Positions 33,971 through 43,026 of a stretch of DNA of 64,000 nt are shown here, piece after piece. Within the stretch, counting starts at the first letter, position 1; every line of letters starts with the position of its first letter. The translations under genes were made by a program, and so were the position numbers. The DNA is from Yersinia aleksiciae (GTDB taxonomy: Bacteria > Pseudomonadota > Gammaproteobacteria > Enterobacterales > Enterobacteriaceae), in NCBI RefSeq assembly GCF_001047675.1, contig NZ_CP011975.1:1156073-1220072 (forward strand), in the 5' to 3' direction. The notes below the pieces were generated by a model that saw only the letters and a list, made by a program, of their open reading frames with translations, did not search any database and was not told where the DNA came from.

Positions 33971-35009
33971 TGCGCACGATAACCACAGCAGTCGCCCCAA
34001 TACGCATCAGGTCCTCCGGCGGTTTTTCCAGACTGATTCTTACCGGGAAGCGCTGGACAACACGCACCCAATTGAGTGACTTCGGCACATAAGGCAAGCC
34101 ACGTGGGATATTCAGCATGTCTTCAGAGCTAACCCCCCAGCCAATCCCCTCGACCCGTCCCTCAATCGCGCGCTGGCTGTCTGCCATGACATACACGGTG
34201 GCGCAATCCCCCACTTTGATATGCTTCAACTCTGTTTCGCGGAAAAATGCCGAGGCATGCCAATGTTCGGTATTGATGAGAGTAAAAATAGCCTGATCCG
34301 GCACTACAAACTCCCCGGCGGAGACCGTCAACCCGACGACTCTACCATCATGGGGCGCACGGACTTGGGTATTGGCTAGCTCTCGTTCGGCAATCGCCAG
34401 TGCGGCGCGGCGCGCGACCACCAGCGCCTCAGAGGCGGCAGTTGTGCTGACCAAAGCCTCCGCCGCAAATGACTGTTTCAACGCCTGTTTTAGGCTGACC
34501 TCGGCATCGTGTTTTGCTGTCGCCGCATCATCGACTTGCTGAGCGGTGACATAGCCCTTGGGTAGCAACGGTTGTAGCCGTGCCAATGTCTGAGTGGCTA
34601 ATTTGAGATTGGCTTGCGCCCGAACAATTTGTTCATTGGTAATCGCTGCATTGGATTGTTCAGCGACCACGGTGCGTTGCTGAGAATCACGGGCCGCTTC
34701 CGCCATGTTCAACTCAGCCTGCGCCTGCTCGACTTGCAGACGATAGAGGTCCGGCTCAATGGTAAACAGCAGGTCGCCCCGCCGAACTTTGCTGTTTTCC
34801 ACGACATTAATCGAAATAATACGGCCGGGAACCGAGCTGGCAACATGTACCACGCTGGCCCCCAGTTCAGCATCTTCAGATAGCGGGTTGAGTGTGGTCT
34901 GCCGCACAGAGAGCCACCCAGATATCACAGCCGCGACAATAATCACGCCAGCAATAATCAGTGCCAGTTGGCGCTTGCGCCCACTCCCTTGTAGTTTATT
35001 CATCATCAT
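33954..35009 (-). CDS. HlyD-family efflux adaptor (MdtN-like)
   Basis: A 351-residue periplasmic adaptor with one N-terminal membrane segment (about 15-33), a split lipoyl domain (VVHVASSVPGRIISINV; RAPHDGRVVGLTVSAGEFV) and a long helical hairpin rich in Ala and Gln (about 90-190). It should connect the FUSC pump to the outer-membrane channel. A YtcA-like gene lies 3 bases upstream, as beside mdtN in E. coli. Confidence 0.88.
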   Translation of the reverse strand: MMMNKLQGSGRKRQLALIIAGVIIVAAVISGWLSVRQTTLNPLSEDAELGASVVHVASSVPGRIISINVVENSKVRRGDLLFTIEPDLYRLQVEQAQAELNMAEAARDSQQRTVVAEQSNAAITNEQIVRAQANLKLATQTLARLQPLLPKGYVTAQQVDDAATAKHDAEVSLKQALKQSFAAEALVSTTAASEALVVARRAALAIAERELANTQVRAPHDGRVVGLTVSAGEFVVPDQAIFTLINTEHWHASAFFRETELKHIKVGDCATVYVMADSQRAIEGRVEGIGWGVSSEDMLNIPRGLPYVPKSLNWVRVVQRFPVRISLEKPPEDLMRIGATAVVIVRNDDGC

Positions 35010-35012
35010 TAT

Positions 35013-35348
35013 TCATCGCGTAAACAGTAATAGAGAACAGATAAATGCCACAGCCAGCGCCAGGCAGACATACACCAACAGCCGCCATGGCAGCACCTCA
35101 TCAATACCAATACGAATAAACAGAACGCGAGCAATCACCGCCGTGATGATTCCGATAAAAGCGCAAGCCATCCAAGAAGGGAAATAGGAGCCAACTAACG
35201 AAAATGAGGGCGCGTCTCCCCCCGTGCAGCCACTCAGCGCGATAGCGGAGAGCAGCACCCATGATCCACGCCATAGATCCTGTTTTGCGGTACTTAAAAA
35301 CTTGCCGAAAAAACACTGCGGCTTCCTGAGGGAAGTCATATTATTCAT
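35013..35348 (-). CDS. YtcA-like small membrane lipoprotein
   Basis: A 111-residue protein with a lipobox (SAIALSGC) after a long basic N-terminus, then two membrane segments (about 58-76 and 87-108). It matches the YtcA family, which sits next to the mdtN genes of enterobacteria. Its role in efflux is unknown. A start nearer the hydrophobic segment is possible, because the first 28 residues are unusually long for a signal peptide. Confidence 0.75.
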   Translation of the reverse strand: MNNMTSLRKPQCFFGKFLSTAKQDLWRGSWVLLSAIALSGCTGGDAPSFSLVGSYFPSWMACAFIGIITAVIARVLFIRIGIDEVLPWRLLVYVCLALAVAFICSLLLFTR

Positions 35349-35412
35349 TGAATAACCTTAATTAATACGCGACACCCCAGCAGAAAACCGAGGTGATGAG
35401 CATAAGCCGCCA

Positions 35413-36876
35413 CTAGTGTTCGCTTCCCAAGGTATTTTTGAAAATTTGCCCATCTTTCATGATTAACCGGAAGGCTTTTTCTGGCTGAGCAAGGAGTTGG
35501 ATATCATCCAGTGGATTACCCGCAACCAGAATCAAGTCAGCCAGCGCGCCATTCTCCACCACACCCAACTTACCGGGATAGGGATTTCTTGGGCCTGAGA
35601 AGGCGCACAGTTCGGCATTAACACGGGTCGCCATTTTGAGAATTTCAAGCGGTGAGTACCAGCGAATCAGCTTGGCTAATTGTGCGCCCTGCCGGGTTGC
35701 CAGTCGAGCATCAAACAGCGTATCGGTACCCCATGCCGTCTTGATGTTATATTTTTTCGCCAACTTATAGGCCGTATCCGTGCCGGCCACCATTTCGAGC
35801 TGCTTGGCACGGGAAGCCGGGCTTGCCATTGGCACTGCATCCTCATCATCGAGGAAGGGTTGCAGGCTCCACCAGATACCTTTTTCTGCCATGAGCTGGA
35901 CGGTCTCCTCATCCACCAACTGGCCGTGTTCAATGCACTTAACCCCGCCTTTGATCGCCATAGTCACCGCTCGGGCCGTGTAGGCGTGGACGGTGACATA
36001 AGTCCCCCAATTTTCGGCCGCCGTGACCGCCGCCTGAATTTCTGGCACCGAACCTTCCGTCACGCTGATCGAGTCATACATCGAAGCCACACCACCGCCC
36101 GCCATATATTTAAGTTGCGATGCACCGCGCATCAGCTGTTCTCTGGCACGCAATAGCACCTGATCAGCGCCATCAGCAATGGCGGTCATGCCCACGCGCT
36201 CGGCGTAACTCAGGGGATCTGATGGCGAATGGGGTAACTCGCCAATCAAGCGAAAATCGCCGTGACCGCCGGTTTGCGTGATAAATGCCCCCGAAGGGAA
36301 GATGCGCGGCCCCGTCGCCACCCGTTCGTCAATCGCGCGCTTCAAGCCAAAAACCGGCCCACCCATATCACGCACGGTGGTGAAACCCCGCATCAAGGTG
36401 GCATCAGCTTCAGCAATCGCCAGTGCCTGGATATAGTTAAAATCGGCCGTCATGGCGGTCATCATCGACGGACGGGCCATAATGGCGTGCCAGTGCGCAT
36501 CAATCAGTCCCGGCATCAATACACCACCACCGCCATCAATCAGCTCCACATCCGGTGGCAACGGTGTATCCGCAGGCTCGACCGACGTGATCTTGTTACC
36601 CTCCACGACGACTCGTAACCCATCTCGCAACTGGTCTGACACACCATCAAAAACGCGGACATTAATAAAAGCCATCACACGCACAGCATTGGCTGCAACA
36701 TCTCTTTTTTGTGGTTTTGCTCCCGGCACCGCCGCCGCCACAGTCGCCGCCGTAATGGGGGCTGATTGAGCGGCTTTCTGGGAAAACAGCGTATTGATAC
36801 GCACAAACGCAGGACTATGGCAGAGGCAAGCTTCACCATGAGTGTGGGGGAGCTGAATTAATGGCATGTGAGACAT
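35413..36876 (-). CDS. Metal-dependent amidohydrolase (imidazolonepropionase/prolidase-like)
   Basis: A 487-residue cytoplasmic enzyme of the amidohydrolase superfamily. Metal-site motifs are in order: GLIDAHWH (HxH), TVHAYTARAV, CIEHGQLVDEE, and WGTDTLFD with the catalytic Asp. The final segment ADLILVAGNPLDDI is typical of the family. The first 65 residues are unusual (HTHGEACLCHS) and are followed by an Ala-rich linker. It lies 64 bases upstream of the efflux genes on the same strand, so it may share their transcript. The substrate cannot be told from sequence; related enzymes act on amides, dipeptides or cyclic imides. Confidence 0.8.
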   Translation of the reverse strand: MSHMPLIQLPHTHGEACLCHSPAFVRINTLFSQKAAQSAPITAATVAAAVPGAKPQKRDVAANAVRVMAFINVRVFDGVSDQLRDGLRVVVEGNKITSVEPADTPLPPDVELIDGGGGVLMPGLIDAHWHAIMARPSMMTAMTADFNYIQALAIAEADATLMRGFTTVRDMGGPVFGLKRAIDERVATGPRIFPSGAFITQTGGHGDFRLIGELPHSPSDPLSYAERVGMTAIADGADQVLLRAREQLMRGASQLKYMAGGGVASMYDSISVTEGSVPEIQAAVTAAENWGTYVTVHAYTARAVTMAIKGGVKCIEHGQLVDEETVQLMAEKGIWWSLQPFLDDEDAVPMASPASRAKQLEMVAGTDTAYKLAKKYNIKTAWGTDTLFDARLATRQGAQLAKLIRWYSPLEILKMATRVNAELCAFSGPRNPYPGKLGVVENGALADLILVAGNPLDDIQLLAQPEKAFRLIMKDGQIFKNTLGSEH

Positions 36877-37184
36877 AAAGTTCTCCTGTATGAACAGTCC
36901 CCCGAAGCAATAGTCAGAGGGTCACAATCTCAAATATAGGGCAAAGCATTATTATAGTGGCAATACCTACAGAAAGGTTCACACCACAACCATTCACATC
37001 AATCTGTTTTTACGTAAAAGTCCTTAACAAAGATCAAGTCTATACCCACATTGTCACTAATGTTTAATCCTCCGCTGCCGATACTGTGAGTTCGGTCAGC
37101 CGACATGCGTTTAATTCGGCAGAACCGAAGATATTTCTGATTATTTTTAATTGGTTACGATTGGAAACTCACAGGAAAGGGATT
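36877..37184. promoter_or_regulatory. Divergent promoter region of the amidohydrolase/efflux genes and the sulfatase-fold gene
   Basis: About 300 bases between divergently transcribed genes, with no coding region. Promoters in both directions are expected here; I could not fix a convincing -35/-10 pair. Confidence 0.35.
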
Positions 37185-39200
37185 ATGTGGTTTTACAGAT
37201 TTAAGCACGCTTTTATTGCGCTGTTGCTCCCATGGATGCTGGCCGTTACAACTCAATTAGCCGGAAGAGTCTACCTACTAACAGACTATGGTAACCCTGA
37301 GTCACTGGCGGGCTTATCAACTGACGTGCAACGTATGTTCTTGATTGGCGGTCTGTTTGATGTCCGCATCGCCAGCTTGATGTTTGTTCCCTGCTTATTA
37401 ATTGCGGGCCTGCTTGCGCTCAATGAATCCAGTTTTCACCTCTGGCAACGCGTTTGGCCTTGGTTCGCGACAATTGTTGGTACACTCATCACCGTACTCA
37501 CTGTGGGGAATATTTTCTATTACGCGACCTATCAGCGGCCTATTGATATCTTTATTTTCGGTCTGGCGGAAGATGATACTGTCGCGGTACTGCAAACCTT
37601 GTGGAGCGACTATCCGGTTATTCGTAGCGCAATTTGCCTGATGCTATTTGTTGTCGCCATTTTGTGGATTTTTCGCCGCTGGCAGCAAAAAATTAACTCA
37701 TGGCCTGAAGAGCGTAGCAGTATCGCCGTGGCGGCAGTGTCAACGCTGGTTATTCTGGCTCTCGGTTTTGTCGGCACACGCGGTTCCTTGGGCACCTTCC
37801 CTCTCCGGCAGTCAGATGCGCAGGTTTCAGATGTCAATTTATTGAATATGCTGACGCCGAGCGGCCCAATGGCCCTGACCTGGGCGGTGAAAGCCCATCG
37901 GGAATATAGCCACTTCCCTCCCGCCAGCGACCAACAGGGAGAAGAACTGCTCAGTCAGTTTTTGGCTCAGCCGACAGAGGCTAGCCTTAAACCGTTTATG
38001 GCTAAAACAAACCCTAACCCCATGGCGAAACAATCCCCTCCTAACGTTGTTTTTGTCGTGATGGAGAGTATGGGATATTTCCTTGAAGGTTATGATCGCC
38101 CTAACCGTGACGTATTCGGCGCACTGAAACAGCACTGGCAAACTGACTGGCGCTTTGGCCGTTTTATCTCCGAAGGGAATGGCACTATTGATAGCCTTAG
38201 CCGCTTCTTCGTCCGCAGCCCAAACAGTAACATCAGCCAATCTTCCGATCAAGATATTGATTTTTCTAGCAATATGTTTAAGCCCTTTCTGGCTAACGGC
38301 TATAAGATCATTTTCGTCACTTCGGGTAATGGCTCCTGGCGCAATCTCAATCAGTTCCTGCCTCACTTAGGCATCAGTGAATTTGTTGAGCAAAACGGGT
38401 TGAAAAAACGCTACCCCGAAGCTGAAGCCAGTACCTGGGGTGTACCTGATGAATTTATGTTCCGTTATATCGAAGAACGTTTAGCCCAGGCCGATAAAGT
38501 CGGTGAGCATGTCCTGATTATGTCAATGTCCACCACGCATCATCCGCCGTTTAAAGCGCCGAATAGCTACGTAAAGACCGAGATCAAATTGTCTGATGCG
38601 GAAAAACAGAGGTTAAGCAATCTGGCTAGCGGTAAACAGCTGGATGAGGTATTTCATACCCTACGTTACACCAACGATCAATTGGGGCAATTTATCAGTT
38701 GGGTAAAACAGCATTCGCTGGGTGAACATACGATTATCGCCGCCACTGGTGACCATAATATCCGTGGTATCAGCTATCCTGACGTCAACGAACAGGCGCT
38801 TAGCCGTGCAGTGCCATTCTATCTTTATGTCCCTCAGGGCTATCGTCAAAACAGCCATTTTGATGCATCCCGTGTGGGTAGCCATAAAGATATTTGGCCT
38901 ACGTTGTATCAGCTCAGCCTGTCAGAAGCACCATACTACCGAACCGGTTGCGACTTATTGTCTGAAAAACCGGATGCGCTATGGTGTCAGGGCTACAACC
39001 CTGAACTGATGATCACTCAGCAAGGTGCATTCACTTTAGCAGGCAAAGGGGAGTTCTATCCCTGGATTGATAAAGCGGGTCTGTTAGTGGGGGCCGCTCA
39101 GCCGATGGACCATGAACAGGAAAAAACCTTTACCCGCTGGCTGGCATTTACCCCGTTATTGTCATGGCAATTAAATAAGCAGGTTCAAGAACTCAAATAG
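37185..39200 (+). CDS. LTA synthase family membrane sulfatase-fold enzyme
   Basis: A 671-residue protein. ATG at 37185 is preferred for its AGGAAAGGG ribosome site; an earlier GTG at 37086 adds an unlikely extension. Five membrane segments fill the first 200 residues. The periplasmic sulfatase-fold domain follows, with the metal-binding VVMESMG, the probable Thr nucleophile in GNGTIDSLSRFF, and the late metal site AATGDHNIRG. Enzymes of this build move phosphoglycerol or phosphoethanolamine groups onto glycans or lipids in the envelope. The exact acceptor is unknown. It stands alone on the plus strand and is followed by a strong hairpin. Confidence 0.85.
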   Translation: MWFYRFKHAFIALLLPWMLAVTTQLAGRVYLLTDYGNPESLAGLSTDVQRMFLIGGLFDVRIASLMFVPCLLIAGLLALNESSFHLWQRVWPWFATIVGTLITVLTVGNIFYYATYQRPIDIFIFGLAEDDTVAVLQTLWSDYPVIRSAICLMLFVVAILWIFRRWQQKINSWPEERSSIAVAAVSTLVILALGFVGTRGSLGTFPLRQSDAQVSDVNLLNMLTPSGPMALTWAVKAHREYSHFPPASDQQGEELLSQFLAQPTEASLKPFMAKTNPNPMAKQSPPNVVFVVMESMGYFLEGYDRPNRDVFGALKQHWQTDWRFGRFISEGNGTIDSLSRFFVRSPNSNISQSSDQDIDFSSNMFKPFLANGYKIIFVTSGNGSWRNLNQFLPHLGISEFVEQNGLKKRYPEAEASTWGVPDEFMFRYIEERLAQADKVGEHVLIMSMSTTHHPPFKAPNSYVKTEIKLSDAEKQRLSNLASGKQLDEVFHTLRYTNDQLGQFISWVKQHSLGEHTIIAATGDHNIRGISYPDVNEQALSRAVPFYLYVPQGYRQNSHFDASRVGSHKDIWPTLYQLSLSEAPYYRTGCDLLSEKPDALWCQGYNPELMITQQGAFTLAGKGEFYPWIDKAGLLVGAAQPMDHEQEKTFTRWLAFTPLLSWQLNKQVQELK

Positions 39201-39240
39201 CAGAAAGAATAACGCGCTGTGAGGGTGGCAATAATGCTGA

Positions 39241-39273
39241 TATCCCCTTTATCCCAAACAGATAAAGGGGATA
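39241..39273. terminator. Strong hairpin between convergent genes
   Basis: The perfect 13-bp stem TATCCCCTTTATC / GATAAAGGGGATA with a 7-base loop lies between the ends of the sulfatase-fold gene and the SGNH hydrolase gene. There is no T run on either side, so termination is likely but not certain. Confidence 0.5.
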
Positions 39274-39309
39274 CATCAGACGGTCATTAACCTATTACAC
39301 GTATTTTCT

Positions 39310-40074
39310 TTACTGACGGAATTTCGACACCGTATCCCAAGCGACCTGTTGCAGAGCGCGGGCTGTCTGTTCTGTCATGTCGCTATCGACCGGTAACGCG
39401 CCCCCCACGGGAGATTGGTCGTAAATTGTGGCAAAGAGTACACAGGCGGCCAAATAAGTACCGGCTAATGAGGGATGATTGCCATCGCTGTGATATAAAT
39501 TTATCTCTGGATGGGTCTCGATCGCACGACTAAATGCCAAACCTATCGGCGCAACATACCCGCCCGTTTTACTGGCAATATCAATATAGGCTTTCGCCAA
39601 TTTATCTGTTTGCTCTTTTTTATCCTTATTAGCCCACGTCATAAAATACACCACTTTAGATCCAGCTTTATGGGCGATATCCGCCATTTCTTTGGCTGAG
39701 TCAGTAAAATATTGACGAGTTTTCTCTTTAGCCGAAATCGGCTCCATGGAGTTGCCTTGTAGAACCACAACATCCCATTTCTGCAGCCCATTCTGGAAAT
39801 TCAGGTTAGGGATATGCCAGCCCAATTGCCCGCTGGATATGGTGATTCCACGGAACATATAATCTTTAGCCTGATCGGGAAGCAATGAACGGCTTAAATC
39901 ACGGAGTCGGGTATTCACATGGTTGTTATAGTGCATATATGAATTCCCATAGAGCGCGATGGTCTTTCTCTCTCCGTCCATTTTCGCCTGAGGCTGTGGA
40001 GCAATAATCGTATTTGCCTGAGCACTGACCATAGAGATCAATCCACATGCCAACAACAATATGACTTTTTTCAT
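39310..40074 (-). CDS. Periplasmic SGNH-type hydrolase
   Basis: A 254-residue protein with a cleavable signal peptide (MKKVILLLACGLISMVSAQA). Blocks of the SGNH/GDSL fold are visible: ALYGNSYMHYNN with the nucleophile Ser, ISSGQLGWH, VVVLQGNSMEP for the Asn of block III, and HSDGNHPSLAGTYLAA with the Asp-x-x-His pair. It is probably an esterase acting on a small ester or an acylated sugar in the periplasm. It lies 11 bases after the porin gene and is probably cotranscribed with it, so the two may serve uptake and processing of one nutrient. Confidence 0.82.
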   Translation of the reverse strand: MKKVILLLACGLISMVSAQANTIIAPQPQAKMDGERKTIALYGNSYMHYNNHVNTRLRDLSRSLLPDQAKDYMFRGITISSGQLGWHIPNLNFQNGLQKWDVVVLQGNSMEPISAKEKTRQYFTDSAKEMADIAHKAGSKVVYFMTWANKDKKEQTDKLAKAYIDIASKTGGYVAPIGLAFSRAIETHPEINLYHSDGNHPSLAGTYLAACVLFATIYDQSPVGGALPVDSDMTEQTARALQQVAWDTVSKFRQ

Positions 40075-40085
40075 TCTATTTATCC

Positions 40086-41132
40086 TCAGAAGTCGTAACG
40101 TAATCCGGCAATCACTGCATCATCATTCGTTTTAACGTTTTTACTCGCCAGCTCTTTATTGTAGCTCAGCGATAAATAGGTATTTTTCGCCAGTGTTAAC
40201 TGAGCCTCAGCTCGCCAACCCTCCTGCTCATATATATCCTGGCCGTCTTCATCCAAGAAGCTATATCCACCCAGAATTTTAACTTTTTCAAATTGATACG
40301 AAGCGACCGAATCGAAGCTGACATAATCATTATCAGCTTTTTTGTCACGTTCGATAGAGAGTTTCCCTGCCGTTATCGCCAGAGAGACTGCATCATAATC
40401 AAATTGTAATCCCCCCATCACCTGCTGGTGCTTCTTACGACCATCAGTGGTATTTTTCTGCGGATTATCCTTACGGTTAAACTCACTGGCGGCAATCGCA
40501 GGCGTTATTTTTAGATCACCAAATTTAAGCATTTTTCGATAACTAATCATCATGCCATTATCGAGGGCTTCGTTGTCACCATGACCATTACCCGCAACAT
40601 AGGCGGCTTGAATCTGATGGCCGTTAAATTGGCCATTCCACTGAAGGGTGCCGTCCTGACGGTTATATTGGTAGGAGGTATCAATCGAACTAATACCGTA
40701 GTTATAAACATTTGGCGTAAAGTTTTTATATTTATCGGTCATCCTCATAACCTGATATAGCGGGTTCTGCGTACGTCCACCAATCAATTCACCATAGCGA
40801 GCGTGAGATAAACCCAGCCAAGCATAACGAACATCAAGGTCTTTATCTTTAGTCTTATTATCATTTTTCTCGGTGCGGACTTGCCATTCAAGACGACCGA
40901 TGACTTTAGTGTCTTCAAATAGTGAAAGATCACGAGTCAAATAAAAACCTAAACGCCCACCTAATTGATTTCGCGAGTCATTTCCGGCAAATGAAGCATC
41001 ACCATGAGCAAATTGATATTCCAGACGTCCGTAAATATCCAGCGTAGTTTCATCGTCTTTGTATACATTCATCGCTAATGCCGATGAGCTCATCCCGGTG
41101 AGTAAAAGAATTGGTATTATTTTATTTTTCAT
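40086..41132 (-). CDS. Outer-membrane general porin
   Basis: A 348-residue precursor with a signal peptide cleaved after SSALA. The mature part is built of amphipathic beta strands, with the usual porin motifs TLDIYGRLEYQF near the start, RYAWLGLSHARYGELIGGR and a C-terminal Phe (AGLRYDF) for BAM recognition. A constriction-loop segment is present near residue 120-140. It is divergent from the lyase gene across a 446-bp region that holds two RpiR-site-like palindromes, and it is followed by the SGNH hydrolase. Confidence 0.9.
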   Translation of the reverse strand: MKNKIIPILLLTGMSSSALAMNVYKDDETTLDIYGRLEYQFAHGDASFAGNDSRNQLGGRLGFYLTRDLSLFEDTKVIGRLEWQVRTEKNDNKTKDKDLDVRYAWLGLSHARYGELIGGRTQNPLYQVMRMTDKYKNFTPNVYNYGISSIDTSYQYNRQDGTLQWNGQFNGHQIQAAYVAGNGHGDNEALDNGMMISYRKMLKFGDLKITPAIAASEFNRKDNPQKNTTDGRKKHQQVMGGLQFDYDAVSLAITAGKLSIERDKKADNDYVSFDSVASYQFEKVKILGGYSFLDEDGQDIYEQEGWRAEAQLTLAKNTYLSLSYNKELASKNVKTNDDAVIAGLRYDF

Positions 41133-41250
41133 AATTTACCTATAATTGAAATAGTGTAAAAAACCCTGGTATTAAGGTTGCAGCAAAATAAAACGATAAA
41201 ATATAAAAATTTATCGCAGGTATTATTGATAATGAAAACAATGCTGGACA

Positions 41251-41269
41251 TGGGAATATTTCTTTCTCA
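41251..41269. promoter_or_regulatory. Candidate RpiR operator 1
   Basis: TGGGAATATTTCTTTCTCA matches 14 of 19 positions of the perfect palindrome at 44062-44080 and keeps the GGGAA and TTCTCA arms. It lies 119 bases upstream of the porin start. Confidence 0.45.
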
Positions 41270-41457
41270 TTTTAAAACGTGATAGTCAGCTCAAAAAATG
41301 ATCTAAGTAAGATTCAACGCACAATTTTGTCGCTTAATTTAATTAGTGAGAAATAAAAATGAAGGCGTGATTTTCTTTTCACATTACTCGATAAAGTACA
41401 AACAGGTTATTTATGTTAAGTTCATCACGTTTTTGGTAATAAAATGAGGTTGATATA

Positions 41458-41476
41458 AGGGAAACCAATATTCTCA
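41458..41476. promoter_or_regulatory. Candidate RpiR operator 2
   Basis: AGGGAAACCAATATTCTCA matches 13 of 19 positions of the palindrome at 44062-44080, with the same arms and spacing. It lies about 100 bases upstream of the lyase start. Confidence 0.45.
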
Positions 41477-41578
41477 TTTTTATCACCTGATAATTAGACC
41501 AGACTTTCAGCGATCAAACAGTAATAAACATAAACAATGTACTGATATCGTTTATCTACTTTATATTTGGAGTCAATA

Positions 41579-42949
41579 ATGCGAGGTAGTCATAGTTCAG
41601 TCTTTGATTCAGAACTGTATTCATCCTTGTTCACTCAGCCGGAAATGAAACTGATTTGGTCTGATGAAAATTTAATTCGCTGCTGGCTGGAATTTGAAGT
41701 GACAGTGGCTCGTGTGCAAGCAGAATTGAATATAATTCCCGTTCAAGCCGCTGAAGAAATTGCCGCTATTTGCCAATCTTTCGACGTTGACTGGCCGCGG
41801 CTGGCAAAAGAAACACAATCTGTTGGCATGGCGATCAAGCCGCTGGTCGATCAGATAACAGATGCGGGTACACCGCTGGTCAAGAGATACCTACACTGGG
41901 GTTGTACCACTCAGGATCTCTTGGATACCGCGCTGGCAATGAGAATTAAGCAGACACTGATCTTGCTGCGCCGTCAGCTTATTGAACTGGGCGAGAGCCT
42001 GAAAACCATGGCACTGGAACATAAAACAACAGTTATGGTGGCCAGAACTAACTCCGTAGATGCCTCGGCAACCACTTGGGGATTACATGTGAGTAGCTAT
42101 CTGAGCGAATTAACCCGCCACATTCATCGCCTCGATAATCTCTACCCTATGGCTATTACTGGGTTATTTGGCGGTGCGGTAGGAAACCTGGCGTCGGTGG
42201 GTCATGACGGGATATCCACACGAGATAATCTGATGAAATCATTAGGTTTGTCCTCTCCCGTGGGCATGATGAATGCCAGCCAGGATAATGTAGTGCAGGT
42301 GGTACAGCTTTTTGCGCTGGTACATGGCACTCTGTGCCGGATAGCCAATGATGTCGAAACCATGGGACGCCCATCCCTGGCAGAAGTCAGAGAAGGTGAA
42401 GGCGGTGGCGGATCTAGCACTATGCCTCATAAAACCAACCCTCGCGCCAGCAATATGATCCAGACGTTATCTCGCATGGGCTGGATGTATGCCTCGGGTG
42501 CAACAAATCTGCTCGATCAGCAGGATGTGCGGGCAGCCTCGATGCGCGTGTTGAACTGGACGCTTCTGCCTGAGTCAGCGCTAAGCCTCTCCACCAGCCT
42601 GGATCGGGCCTGTCGCCTTATCACCCATTTGGTGGTCGACAAACAGAAGATGAGAGACAATTTCAACGCCTCGAAATATTTCATCATGTCGGAATCCGTC
42701 TCAATGAGATTGGCTGACAAAATCGGCCGGGATCAGGGCTACCACATCATGAAAGCGCTATTGAAAGACGCTGATGGTACTCAAGACTTACAGCAGTTGG
42801 TGCTCAATAATGCTCAGATTCGTAAGACTTTAACGGAAGAGGAGATCATGACCGCTTGTGATCCCCTGTCCTATCTCGGCTGCAATGATGCGCTGATCGA
42901 TGAAACTCTGGCATTCTTTGATGCCACTGACAAAAGTATGAGAGCCTAA
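41579..42949 (+). CDS. Fumarase/aspartase-superfamily lyase (adenylosuccinate lyase-like)
   Basis: A 456-residue homotetramer-type lyase. The superfamily signature GGSSTMPHKTNPRASN is present near residue 275-290, and HWGCTTQDLLDT near 105 carries the usual catalytic T-T-Q-D block. These enzymes split a C-N or C-C bond and usually release fumarate. The length and the C-terminal part resemble adenylosuccinate lyase or carboxymuconate cycloisomerase more than fumarase. ATG at 41579 is used because GGAG lies seven bases before it. The neighbours (DcuC carrier, malic enzyme) suggest a catabolic reaction that yields a C4 acid rather than purine synthesis. The substrate is unknown. Confidence 0.85.
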   Translation: MRGSHSSVFDSELYSSLFTQPEMKLIWSDENLIRCWLEFEVTVARVQAELNIIPVQAAEEIAAICQSFDVDWPRLAKETQSVGMAIKPLVDQITDAGTPLVKRYLHWGCTTQDLLDTALAMRIKQTLILLRRQLIELGESLKTMALEHKTTVMVARTNSVDASATTWGLHVSSYLSELTRHIHRLDNLYPMAITGLFGGAVGNLASVGHDGISTRDNLMKSLGLSSPVGMMNASQDNVVQVVQLFALVHGTLCRIANDVETMGRPSLAEVREGEGGGGSSTMPHKTNPRASNMIQTLSRMGWMYASGATNLLDQQDVRAASMRVLNWTLLPESALSLSTSLDRACRLITHLVVDKQKMRDNFNASKYFIMSESVSMRLADKIGRDQGYHIMKALLKDADGTQDLQQLVLNNAQIRKTLTEEEIMTACDPLSYLGCNDALIDETLAFFDATDKSMRA

Positions 42950-42967
42950 AAAGCGTCAAATGTGAGA

Positions 42968-43010
42968 GTGAAGATTCCCCGTAAAAATAGCGACTCGAGG
43001 GAGTCTTCAC
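42968..43010. terminator. Inverted repeat between the convergent lyase and rpiR genes
   Basis: GTGAAGATTCCC (42968-42979) pairs with GGGAGTCTTCAC (42999-43010) with one mismatch. It lies between the ends of two convergent genes, so it may terminate both; no T run follows. Confidence 0.45.
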
Positions 43011-43026
43011 CCGCTGATATATTCAC

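Larger units (their letters stand above)
41133..41578. promoter_or_regulatory. Divergent promoter region of the porin and lyase genes
   Basis: No gene is seen in this AT-rich region. It should hold the promoters of the porin operon (minus strand) and of the lyase gene (plus strand). Two palindrome-like sites resembling the one upstream of dcuC lie at 41251-41269 and 41458-41476. Confidence 0.6.
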
